Assembly: GCF_001049755.1 (NCBI RefSeq)
Contig: NZ_CVLB01000001.1
Span: 1,692,995-1,756,994, forward strand
DNA from: Brachyspira suanatina
GTDB taxonomy: Bacteria > Spirochaetota > Brachyspiria > Brachyspirales > Brachyspiraceae
Direction: 5' to 3'
Length of the DNA: 64,000 bases
In this document: positions 16,533-25,106 of the stretch, piece by piece
Numbering within the stretch: the first letter of the stretch is position 1
Layout of the letters: the number at the start of each line of letters is the position of its first letter
The notes under the pieces: model-generated
The model's database searches: none
Told to the model about the DNA's origin: nothing
The model's input: the letters and a program-made list of their open reading frames with translations, nothing else
Translations under genes and position numbers: made by a program

Positions 16533-19121
16533 TTAAAATGAATCAGTTAATCTGAAATCAAAAATCATAAATACTAAAAAACTATAAACAAATCTTTTAC
16601 TTATCTCTTCTTTGTTTTCGCTCTTTTGAAAATCAATAGTTATGTCTACTGGCTCATCATATTCTGTATCAGCATCTACTTTTGCAGATATAGTAAAAAT
16701 ATCTCCGTCATTTGCAGGAAATGTATATGTTATAGTCTCATTATAGCCAACTACATCATTGGTATACATATCATATTTCTTAGCAAAAAATTTAAAAGCT
16801 CCATAACTTGCCTCTATATTTTTTATCTTCTTTATTTCCTTTTTCAAATTATTTTTATCCAATTTTATAACTGTTAATTGATTTATAGGCTGTACTAATT
16901 CATAATCCTCAAGCTGTTTTTTCCATTTATCTATAGTTTCATCATCCATTTCTGCAGGAGTTGCTAAACTTATAAAATTATCAGCATTAATTTTTACTTC
17001 TTCATCTTCACAGTTTGAATAACTTCCATCAGCTGAATATCTAAAAGTTGTTATAAAGTTTTTATCTTTATCATGCAAGTTCCATATTAAAGCAGATGCA
17101 AATCTATTCATTAAATAATTATCAATAAATACTTCTTTAAATAAATCATAGCTGTATATATCTCCGTCTATTAATGTAATACTTAAAATACGGGCATTAT
17201 GATTAATAAACTTCTGTACTTCTTTTCTTAATTCTTTTATTTCTTCTTTTAACTCTTTATCAAAGTTTTGAGGAGTCTTTTTTAATTCTTTATTATTTTT
17301 TATATCGAATAAAGTTAAACTATAATCACTATTAACAATTAATTTATAATCATCATTTAAGATTTTTTCACCTTGCGAATTAAATCCGTAATTAGGTGTG
17401 CATCTTAATCTAAATTCAGTATAACCAATATTCATTTTTTCAATCAATTCATTAATCATTCTTCCAGCTTCACGTCTAATTTCTGATTTCTTTGTATCTG
17501 AATATATCTCATATAATAAACTCTGAGCATATCTGCTTTCTATATTGAATTTTATCATTATAAGGAAAACTTTTGAATCAATACCTAATGATATTAATTC
17601 AGATATCTCTTTTAAAGCTTCATCTCCTCCGTACATAGCATAAAGAAAGCCTGCAATCTCCTTATCTTGATTTTCTAAATAAACATCTCTAACAAACTTT
17701 AAAAATGATTCAAAGTCAAGTAAATTAACTATATTATCAATTTTTTCTAATCTGTTAATTGTTCTTTTTAAAGATAAATACTCTGAATATATATACTTTA
17801 TAACTGTAATATCTAGTTCTCTTGATTTATCTTTTACTAAAACATGGCAATCTTTTATAAATGTAAGTTTTTTATCTTCTTTTTTAGCATTGTATTTTTT
17901 CTCTGCATACTTTTCTGCTTTTTCTATAGTTTTAAAATTATAATCTTTTGTAACAAATGAAAGCTCTGATGAAAAATCACTTTCAATTCTTTTTCTTAAT
18001 CTCACAATTCTTTTATTTTTATCTTTTGCAATAAGATCATATATTTCTTTAACATTAAATTTTGTTATAGTTATATAATCTTCTTTAGGATAAAAGGCCT
18101 GCATATATACTTTAAGCCTTGTATGCAATTTCTCCTCATCATCGCAAAAAGTACCAACTTCTTCCAAATTATCTAAATTCCAATGTTCTAAAGACTCATA
18201 ACAATCATACTTATAAGCAAATCTGAATAATCCTACTGCAGTTATTACTTTTTCTGTATTCCATTTATCAAGAGGCTGATTAAAGCTTTGAGCCATATAA
18301 AACATCATATCCATATTTTCTACATTAGACACATTCCAACTATTTAAAGGCTGATTAAATTCAGTACATGAGAAAAATGTCTTTTCCATGTTTACAACAT
18401 TAGAAGTGTCCCATTTATCAAAAGGCTGATTTAATTTGTCGCATTGCCTAAATAAAGAATCCATATTAGTAACATTAGAAACATCCCAATCATTAATATT
18501 CTGATTAAAATTATCGCAATATGCAAACATACTCGATAAATCTTTAACTTTAGATGTATTCCAAGTATTTAAAGGCTGATTAAATCTTTTTGCCCTAATA
18601 AACATATTAGACATATCTTCAACATTAGAAGTATCCCATTTATCCAAAGGCTGATTAAAAAATTCACATTCCTCAAACATGCCTCTCATATTTTTCACTT
18701 TCGATGTGTTCCAGCTATTTAAAGGCTGATTAAACTCTTTGGCACCGCAAAACATAAATCTCATATCTTCAACATTAGATACGTCCCAATTATCCAAAGG
18801 CTGATCAAAATTAGAACAATAAGCAAACATATTATTCATACTTTTCACTTTGGATACATTCCAATTACTTAAATCATGATCAAAATCTATATTTGAGTAT
18901 CTTACCATTGCATTATATCCCATATAAGCAAACATCATATCCATATTAGTAACATTAGAAACGTCCCAATCTTCTATGCCTTCAAAATCTTTTCTTTTAC
19001 TTTCATAAAAGAGTTTACTCATATCTGTGATAAGACTTGTATCAACATCATAAAGTTTTATACCGTCAGTAAATACTAGTTTTTTTAATTCTGTTTTTGT
19101 TTCTGGTTTATATTTTTTCAT
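16533..19121 (-). CDS. LRR(DUF285)-DUF4132 protein, copy B
   Basis: The protein has 862 residues and no signal peptide or membrane segment. An N-terminal cap (1-51) leads into ten 25-residue BspA/DUF285 leucine-rich-like repeats (about 52-320). An alpha-helical linker follows (KEDYITITKFNVKEIYDLIA and onward). From about residue 480 to the end it resembles DUF4132, the domain of E. coli YehI/MolR: helical HEAT-like segment with YGGDEAL, TEFRLRCTPNYGFNSQGEK, YSLTLFDIKNNKELK, LMNRFASALIWNLHD, TTFRYSADGSY and ATPAEMDDETIDKWKKQLED. The biochemical role of DUF4132 is not established. AGGAT precedes the ATG. The C-terminal 110 residues are of the type shared with copies C and D. Confidence 0.8.
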   Translation of the reverse strand: MKKYKPETKTELKKLVFTDGIKLYDVDTSLITDMSKLFYESKRKDFEGIEDWDVSNVTNMDMMFAYMGYNAMVRYSNIDFDHDLSNWNVSKVKSMNNMFAYCSNFDQPLDNWDVSNVEDMRFMFCGAKEFNQPLNSWNTSKVKNMRGMFEECEFFNQPLDKWDTSNVEDMSNMFIRAKRFNQPLNTWNTSKVKDLSSMFAYCDNFNQNINDWDVSNVTNMDSLFRQCDKLNQPFDKWDTSNVVNMEKTFFSCTEFNQPLNSWNVSNVENMDMMFYMAQSFNQPLDKWNTEKVITAVGLFRFAYKYDCYESLEHWNLDNLEEVGTFCDDEEKLHTRLKVYMQAFYPKEDYITITKFNVKEIYDLIAKDKNKRIVRLRKRIESDFSSELSFVTKDYNFKTIEKAEKYAEKKYNAKKEDKKLTFIKDCHVLVKDKSRELDITVIKYIYSEYLSLKRTINRLEKIDNIVNLLDFESFLKFVRDVYLENQDKEIAGFLYAMYGGDEALKEISELISLGIDSKVFLIMIKFNIESRYAQSLLYEIYSDTKKSEIRREAGRMINELIEKMNIGYTEFRLRCTPNYGFNSQGEKILNDDYKLIVNSDYSLTLFDIKNNKELKKTPQNFDKELKEEIKELRKEVQKFINHNARILSITLIDGDIYSYDLFKEVFIDNYLMNRFASALIWNLHDKDKNFITTFRYSADGSYSNCEDEEVKINADNFISLATPAEMDDETIDKWKKQLEDYELVQPINQLTVIKLDKNNLKKEIKKIKNIEASYGAFKFFAKKYDMYTNDVVGYNETITYTFPANDGDIFTISAKVDADTEYDEPVDITIDFQKSENKEEISKRFVYSFLVFMIFDFRLTDSF

Positions 19122-19261
19122 AATCTAATATCCTAATCATAAAAAATTAAATATAATCATATAGTACTATACTAAATTAAATAGAATTTGTCAAAATTAA
19201 TTTAGTATTTTTATTATTGTTTGCTTCAGATAAAATATATTTTACAAATAAATAGTACATC

Positions 19262-19558
19262 CTAAACAACTATATTTTATCAATTTTCTGATGTTCTTTT
19301 TCCCGCCGCAAAAAGAACCAAAAAATGCAAGTATAGAATTAGTACCAAATCATACTAAAATTGTCTACATGTAAGGTAATTTACTAATTTAAGCTAAAAT
19401 ATAGCCCTTCGCCGAAGGCGGGCTGTGCCTGCTTCTTTGCGACAATGCCACAGGCACTCCCTATGGTCGCAAAAGAAGTTGGGGGTTCGGGGGCTAGTCC
19501 CCGAAAATAATAACAATATAAAAAATAAAATTGACAAAATATAGTTGTTTAGCTATAT
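19262..19558 (+). mobile_element. MITE-like GC-rich element, copy 1
   Basis: Near-perfect terminal inverted repeats of 26 bases (19262-19287 and 19527-19552; 25 of 26 match; TAAACAACTATATTTT then A/G then TCAATTTT) bound an island rich in G and C in an otherwise AT-rich region. The interior carries CCCGCCGCA, a hairpin at 19358-19382, a CGCCGAAGGCG palindrome and GGGGGCTAGTCCCC at 19489-19502. No protein is encoded. It lies between LRR-DUF4132 copies B and C. This non-autonomous, hairpin-rich layout fits a MITE; no transposase is present in the window. The remainder of the 19122-19577 gap shows nothing else. Confidence 0.7.
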
Positions 19559-19577
19559 ACTCTGTAACATATAAAAA

Positions 19578-22172
19578 TTAAAATAAATCAGTTAGTCTGA
19601 AATCAAAAATCATAAACACTAAAAATGTATAAACAAATCTCTTGCTTATATCTTTTTTATTTTCACCCTTTTTGAAATCAATACTAATATTTACTAAATC
19701 ATCATATTCTACTTCCTCATCAACTTTTGCAGACATAGTAAAAATATCTCCGTCATTTGATGTGAATGTATATGTTATAGTGTCATTATCTCCTAATACA
19801 TCATTAGTATGCATATCATATTTTTGAGCAAAAAACTTAAAAGCTCCATAGCTTATATCTATATTTTTTATTTTCTTTATTTCTTTTTTCAAATTATCTT
19901 TATTTAATTTTATAGATGTTAATTGATTTATTGGCTGTGATAATTCACTATCTTCAATTTGTTTTCTCCATTTATCTATAGTTTCATCGTCCATTTCTAT
20001 AGGAGTTGCCAAACTCATGAAATTATCAGCATTAATTTTTATTTTTTCATTTTCTGTGTTTAAATATTTTCCATCGCTTGTATATCTAAAATTTGTTATA
20101 AAGTTTTTATCTTTATCATACAAGTTCCATATTAAACTAGAACCAAATTTATTCATTAAATAGTTATCAATAAAAACTTCTTTAAACAAGTCATAACTCA
20201 ATATATCACCGTCTATTAACATAATACCTAAAATATGTGAGATATGATTAATGAACTTATCTACTTCTTTACCCAATTCTTTTATTTTATCTTTTAATTT
20301 TTTATCAAGATTTTGAGGTACTTTTTTTAATTCTTTATTATTTTTTATATCAAATAAAGTTAAAGTATAATCATTATTGACAATTAATTTATAATCATCA
20401 TTTAATTTTTTTTCACCTTTAGAATTGAATCCCAAATTAGGCATACATCTTAATCTAAATTCAGTATAACCTATATTAATTTTTTCAAGTAACTCATTAA
20501 TCATTTCTACTGCTTCTTTACGAATTGCACTTTTAGTTGAATTTAGATATATTTTATATAATAAACTCTGAGCATATCTGCTTTCTATATTGAAGCTTAT
20601 CATTGTAAGTAGATTTTTTGATTCAATAGTATTCATTAATTCTGATATTTTCTTTAAAGCTTCATCTCCTCCATACATAGCATAAACAAAAGCAGTGATA
20701 ACTTCATCTTGATTTTTTAAATAAATCTCTTTAGTAAAATTCACAAATGATTTTAAATCAAGCAAATTAACCATATTATCAATTTTTTCTAATTTTTTAA
20801 TAGTTTTCTTTAAAGACAAATATTCTGAATATATATACTTGATAAGATTGATATTTACTTCTCTTGATTTATCTTTTACTAATACATGACAATTCTTTAT
20901 AAATTCAAGTTTCTTATCATATTTTTTAGCATTGTAATTTCTTTCAGCATACTTTTCTGCTTTTTCTATAGTTTTGAAATTATAATTATTTGTAACAAAT
21001 GAAAGCTCTGATGAGAAATCACTTTCAAGTCTTTTTTTCAATCTTACAACTTTTTTATTTTTATCATCTGCAATAAGCTCATATATTTCTTTAACATTAA
21101 ATTTTGTTATACTTATAATATCGTCCTTAGGATAAAATGCCTGCCTATATACTTGAATTCTTGTAGGTAATTTATCCATATACTTATCATCACAAATTAT
21201 ACTTATAGCTTGTAAACTGTCTAAATTCCAATTTGCTAAAGATTCATAATGATCAAACTTGCGTGCATAGGCAAACAACAACATTACACTAATGACATTT
21301 CTTGTATCCCATTTATCAAGAGGCTGATTAAATTCTTCTGTAAAAGCAAACATATGCTCTATATTTGTTACTTTAGACATATTCCAGCTATTTAAAGGCT
21401 GATTAAATTTACCGCATGCTCTAAATGCAAATTCCATACTTTCAACATTAGAAGTATCCCATTTATCTAAAGGCTGATTAAAATTTTCACAGTCCTCAAA
21501 TATATGTTGCATATTTTTCACATTAGATACGTCCCAATCATTAAGAGGCTGATCAAAAGCTTTACAATAACGAAAAGTCTTTGATAAATCTTCAACATTA
21601 GATACATTCCAATTATTTATATTCTGATTAAATTTCAAAGCCACATTAAACATATTAGACATATCTTTAACATTAGAAACATCCCATTTGTCCAAAGGTC
21701 TATTAAATGCTTCACAGTTATGAAACATATCGCTCATATCTTTCACTTTAGATACATTCCAATTATTTAAAGGCTGATTAAACTTTTTAGCACCAAAAAA
21801 CATGCCAGCCATATTTTCCACATTTGAAACGTCCCATTTATTTAAAGGCTGATTAAAATATGTACAACCAGCAAACATATAAATCATGTTTTTCACTTTT
21901 GATACATTCCAATTATTTAAATTAGAATTAAACTCTGTCATTGAATATTGTCCCAAAACATTGTAGTTCATATATGCAAACATATAAGACATATTCTCAA
22001 CATTAGAAGTATCCCACTCTTCTATGCCATCAAAATCTTTTCTTTTACTTTCATTAAAAAGGTCGCTCATATCTGTAATAAGACTTGTATCAATATCACC
22101 AAGTTTTATACCGTTGTTGGTGAATACTAATCTTTTTAATTCTTCTTTTGTTGTTGGTTTATATTTTTTCAT
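19578..22172 (-). CDS. LRR(DUF285)-DUF4132 protein, copy C
   Basis: The protein has 864 residues, closest to copy B along its length. It has the N-terminal cap, ten 25-residue W(D/N)xSxV repeats (some with NRPL, NQNI in place of NQPL) and the same helical linker. The DUF4132 region ends in RFVYTFLVFMIFDFRLTDLF. No signal peptide is visible, so it is probably cytoplasmic. Relative to B the repeats differ most at the variable residues after MF. AGGAT lies 11 bases before the ATG, a long spacing. An element copy lies on each side, at 19262 and 22249. Confidence 0.8.
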   Translation of the reverse strand: MKKYKPTTKEELKRLVFTNNGIKLGDIDTSLITDMSDLFNESKRKDFDGIEEWDTSNVENMSYMFAYMNYNVLGQYSMTEFNSNLNNWNVSKVKNMIYMFAGCTYFNQPLNKWDVSNVENMAGMFFGAKKFNQPLNNWNVSKVKDMSDMFHNCEAFNRPLDKWDVSNVKDMSNMFNVALKFNQNINNWNVSNVEDLSKTFRYCKAFDQPLNDWDVSNVKNMQHIFEDCENFNQPLDKWDTSNVESMEFAFRACGKFNQPLNSWNMSKVTNIEHMFAFTEEFNQPLDKWDTRNVISVMLLFAYARKFDHYESLANWNLDSLQAISIICDDKYMDKLPTRIQVYRQAFYPKDDIISITKFNVKEIYELIADDKNKKVVRLKKRLESDFSSELSFVTNNYNFKTIEKAEKYAERNYNAKKYDKKLEFIKNCHVLVKDKSREVNINLIKYIYSEYLSLKKTIKKLEKIDNMVNLLDLKSFVNFTKEIYLKNQDEVITAFVYAMYGGDEALKKISELMNTIESKNLLTMISFNIESRYAQSLLYKIYLNSTKSAIRKEAVEMINELLEKINIGYTEFRLRCMPNLGFNSKGEKKLNDDYKLIVNNDYTLTLFDIKNNKELKKVPQNLDKKLKDKIKELGKEVDKFINHISHILGIMLIDGDILSYDLFKEVFIDNYLMNKFGSSLIWNLYDKDKNFITNFRYTSDGKYLNTENEKIKINADNFMSLATPIEMDDETIDKWRKQIEDSELSQPINQLTSIKLNKDNLKKEIKKIKNIDISYGAFKFFAQKYDMHTNDVLGDNDTITYTFTSNDGDIFTMSAKVDEEVEYDDLVNISIDFKKGENKKDISKRFVYTFLVFMIFDFRLTDLF

Positions 22173-22248
22173 AATCTCATATCCTCATTATAAATTTTAA
22201 TATATGTAAATAGTAGCAATCAATTAACTACAAATAATAATACTTATT

Positions 22249-22531
22249 TATATACTAAAAATTTTTAAGTTTGTCAATTTTTTTATTCAACTTTTTCCCG
22301 CCGCACACGCTCTGCGGACTTCGTCAAAGTTGCAAAAAGTGCAAGTATAAAATTAGTACTAAATCATACTAAAATCGTCTTAAATGTAAGGTAATTCATA
22401 AAATTAAAGCCAAAATGTAGCCTTTTTGCTTCTTTGTGGCAACAAAAGAAGTGGGGGTGTGGGGGCTAGTCCCCACAAATAATAAAAATAATAAAATAAT
22501 TTTTGACAAAATATATTTGTTTCAGTATATA
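22249..22531 (+). mobile_element. MITE-like GC-rich element, copy 2
   Basis: The left terminus TATATACTAAAAATTTTTAA (22249 onward, then GTTTGTCAA) and the right terminus ending at 22531 (reverse complement TATATACTGAAACAAATATA then TTTTGTCAA) are imperfect inverted repeats of about 33 bases. The interior shares CCGCCGCA, GCGGACTTCGTCAAAG, GTGCAAGTATAAAATTAGTA, a hairpin like that of copy 1 and GGGGGCTAGTCCCC with copies 1 and 3. It encodes no protein. It sits between LRR-DUF4132 copies C and D; the rest of the 22173-22633 gap is AT-rich without a recognisable feature. Confidence 0.7.
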
Positions 22532-22633
22532 ACATTAAATACAATTTCTAACAATTAATTATATATCTTATTATTAAAAAAATACAGAATGTTTCTTACA
22601 AAAACTTCATGCCTCCTCTTACTCATATAAAAA

Positions 22634-25021
22634 TTAAAATAAATCTGTCAATCTAAAATCCCAAATCATTAATACTAATAAAGTATAAACAAATCTTTTA
22701 CTTATTTCTTTTTTGTTTTTACTCTTTTTAAAATCAATAGTAATATTTACTTGCTCATCATATTCCCCCTGAATTTTTGAAGTCATAGTAAAAATATCTT
22801 CGTCATTTGATGAAAATGAATAAGTTATAATACCATCATATCCTATTACATTACTAATATTCATTTCATATTTTTTAGTAAAATACTTAAAAGTAGCATA
22901 AGTTGCATTAATATTTTTTATTTTATTTATTTCTTTTTCCAAATTATTTTTATCTAATTTTATAACTGTTAATTGCTGTAAAGGCTGTGCTATTTCATAA
23001 TCTTCAAGCTGTTTTCTCCATTTATTTATAGTGTAATCGTCCATTTCTATAGGACTTGCTAAACTTATAAAATTATCATCATTAATTTTTATTTCTTCAT
23101 CTTTACAGTTCGAATAACTTCCATCTCCTGAATATCTGAAAGTTGTTATAAAATTAGAATCTTTGTCATATAGATTCCATATCAAAGATGAAGCAAATTT
23201 ATTCATCATAACATTATCAATAAAAATGTCTTTGAATATATCATAACTGTATTTATTACCATTTATTAATGTAATGGCTAAAAGATTAGAATTATTTTTA
23301 ATAAACTTTTTTATTTCTTTTCTTAATTTTGTTATTTCTACTTTTAACTTTTTATCAAGATTTTTAGGAATCTTTTTCAATTCTTTATTATTTTTTATAT
23401 CAAACAAGCTCAAAGAATAATCACTATTCAAAATTAATTTATAATATTCATTTAATACTTTTTCATATTTAGAATTAAATCCGAAATCAAGAGCATATCT
23501 TAATCTAAATTCAGTATAATCAATATTCATTTCTTTAAGCAATTCATTAATTATTTTTTCTGCTTCAAGTCTAACTTCTGTTTTCTTAGTAGTCATAAAT
23601 ATTTTATATAACAATTTAAGTGCATATTTGCTTTGATTGTTTAATTTAATTATTATAAGTGAAAGTTTTGTGTCATGTGCTTTTTTATATATATTTTTTA
23701 AAGCCTCATCTCCTCCATATATTCCATAAATAAAAACAGCTGTTTCTTTATTGGTTTCATCATAAATATTTTTAATAAATTTTATGAATGATTCTCTATC
23801 AAGCAAATTTACTATATTATCAATTTTTACTAATCTTTTAACATCTCTTTTGAGAGACAAATATTCCAAATATATATACTTTATAACATTAATATTAACT
23901 TCTCTTGACTTATCTTTTATTAAAACCTTATAATTATTATTTATAAAGCTCACTTTTTTATAATCTTTTTTATTATAATTATTTTCAAAATACTTTTCTG
24001 CTTCTTCTATAGTTTTAAAATCATTTGTAACAGATGAAAGTACCAAAGAAAAATCACTTTCAAGTTTTTTTCTTAATGCCACAATTTTTTTATTTGTATC
24101 TTTTGAAATGAAATCATATATCTCTTTGACATTATCTTTTGTGATATTTAAATAATTTTGATAAGAACCATAAAAAGCCTGAAGATATGCTCTGATTCTT
24201 AAAGGTAGTTTTTCTTTATCATCGCATAATTCATTCATATTTAATATTTTATTTAAATCCCAATTTGCTAATGAATCATAACAATCAAACACTTTAGCAT
24301 ACTTAAACATTGAATCAATTTTTTTTAAGTTTTTTGTATTCCATTTATCAAGAGGCTGATTAAATGAAAGAGTATCACAAAACATAGCTTCCATATTTTT
24401 TACATTAGATACATTCCAACTATTTAAAGGCTGATTAAAAGCTTTGCATTGTACAAACATCTCATGCATGTTTTCAACATTTGAGGTGTCCCATTTATCA
24501 AGCGTCTGATTGAATTTATAAGCTCTCCTAAATGTACCTTCCATAGTTTTTACATTAGATACGTTCCAATCATTAAGAGGCCGATTAAAAGCTTCACACT
24601 CACAAAACATATAACTTAAATCTTCAACCTTACTAACATTCCAATTATTTATATTTTGATTAAATGATTTAGCATAATTAAACATAAAGCTCATAGTCTT
24701 AACATTTGAAGTATCCCATTTATATAAAGGCTGATTAAATTTCATAGCTGCCTGAAACATACCGCTCATATTTTTGACATTAGATACATTCCAATTATTT
24801 AAAGCCTGATTGAATAAATAGCATTTATCAAACATTCCAGACATATCCTCTACATTAGAAGTATCCCAATCTTCTATGCCTTCAAAATCTTTTCTTTCAC
24901 TTTTATGAAAAAGATAACTCATATCCGTGATAAGGCTTGTATCTACATCACTAAGTTTTATACCGTCTGTAAATACTAAATTTTTTAATTCTTCTTTTGT
25001 TGCTGGTTTGTACTTCTTCAT
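22634..25021 (-). CDS. LRR(DUF285)-DUF4132 protein, copy D
   Basis: The protein has 795 residues with eight 25-residue repeats instead of ten, then linker and DUF4132 region. It looks like a mosaic. Repeats, KWRKQLEDYEIAQPLQQL and the final LVLMIWDFRLTDLF follow copies E and F, whereas the segment between (ITYSFSSNDEDIFTMTSK, NITIDFKKSKNKKEISKRF) follows copies B and C. It has no signal peptide. No Shine-Dalgarno sequence precedes the ATG (the upstream sequence is ATTTTTGATTAAATT). Copy E ends 85 bases upstream on the same strand, so D may be translated from a shared transcript. Confidence 0.78.
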   Translation of the reverse strand: MKKYKPATKEELKNLVFTDGIKLSDVDTSLITDMSYLFHKSERKDFEGIEDWDTSNVEDMSGMFDKCYLFNQALNNWNVSNVKNMSGMFQAAMKFNQPLYKWDTSNVKTMSFMFNYAKSFNQNINNWNVSKVEDLSYMFCECEAFNRPLNDWNVSNVKTMEGTFRRAYKFNQTLDKWDTSNVENMHEMFVQCKAFNQPLNSWNVSNVKNMEAMFCDTLSFNQPLDKWNTKNLKKIDSMFKYAKVFDCYDSLANWDLNKILNMNELCDDKEKLPLRIRAYLQAFYGSYQNYLNITKDNVKEIYDFISKDTNKKIVALRKKLESDFSLVLSSVTNDFKTIEEAEKYFENNYNKKDYKKVSFINNNYKVLIKDKSREVNINVIKYIYLEYLSLKRDVKRLVKIDNIVNLLDRESFIKFIKNIYDETNKETAVFIYGIYGGDEALKNIYKKAHDTKLSLIIIKLNNQSKYALKLLYKIFMTTKKTEVRLEAEKIINELLKEMNIDYTEFRLRYALDFGFNSKYEKVLNEYYKLILNSDYSLSLFDIKNNKELKKIPKNLDKKLKVEITKLRKEIKKFIKNNSNLLAITLINGNKYSYDIFKDIFIDNVMMNKFASSLIWNLYDKDSNFITTFRYSGDGSYSNCKDEEIKINDDNFISLASPIEMDDYTINKWRKQLEDYEIAQPLQQLTVIKLDKNNLEKEINKIKNINATYATFKYFTKKYEMNISNVIGYDGIITYSFSSNDEDIFTMTSKIQGEYDEQVNITIDFKKSKNKKEISKRFVYTLLVLMIWDFRLTDLF

Positions 25022-25060
25022 AATTTAATCAAAAATTAATTATGTGTATTTATTATTTAT

Positions 25061-25098
25061 AGAGCAGACACAAAACTATTATGCCTACTCTATAAAAT
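25061..25098 (-). other. Hairpin in the short copy E-copy D junction
   Basis: On the minus strand AGAGTAGGCA...CTGCTCT forms the same stem as the terminator after copy B, but it is followed by TATAAATAATAAATA instead of a T-run. It may be a decayed terminator that allows read-through from copy E into copy D. Confidence 0.45.
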
Positions 25099-25106
25099 AT
25101 CAAAAA

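Noticed and set aside
19531-19558. TTGACA with TATATA at 17 bases on the plus strand at the right end of element copies 1 and 2
   Set aside because: It resembles a promoter but is part of the terminal inverted repeat and points into the 3' end of a gene on the opposite strand; outward transcription cannot be excluded without data.
19250-19560. The GC-rich islands as horizontally acquired genes
   Set aside because: No coding capacity; terminal inverted repeats and several copies show they are repeat elements.
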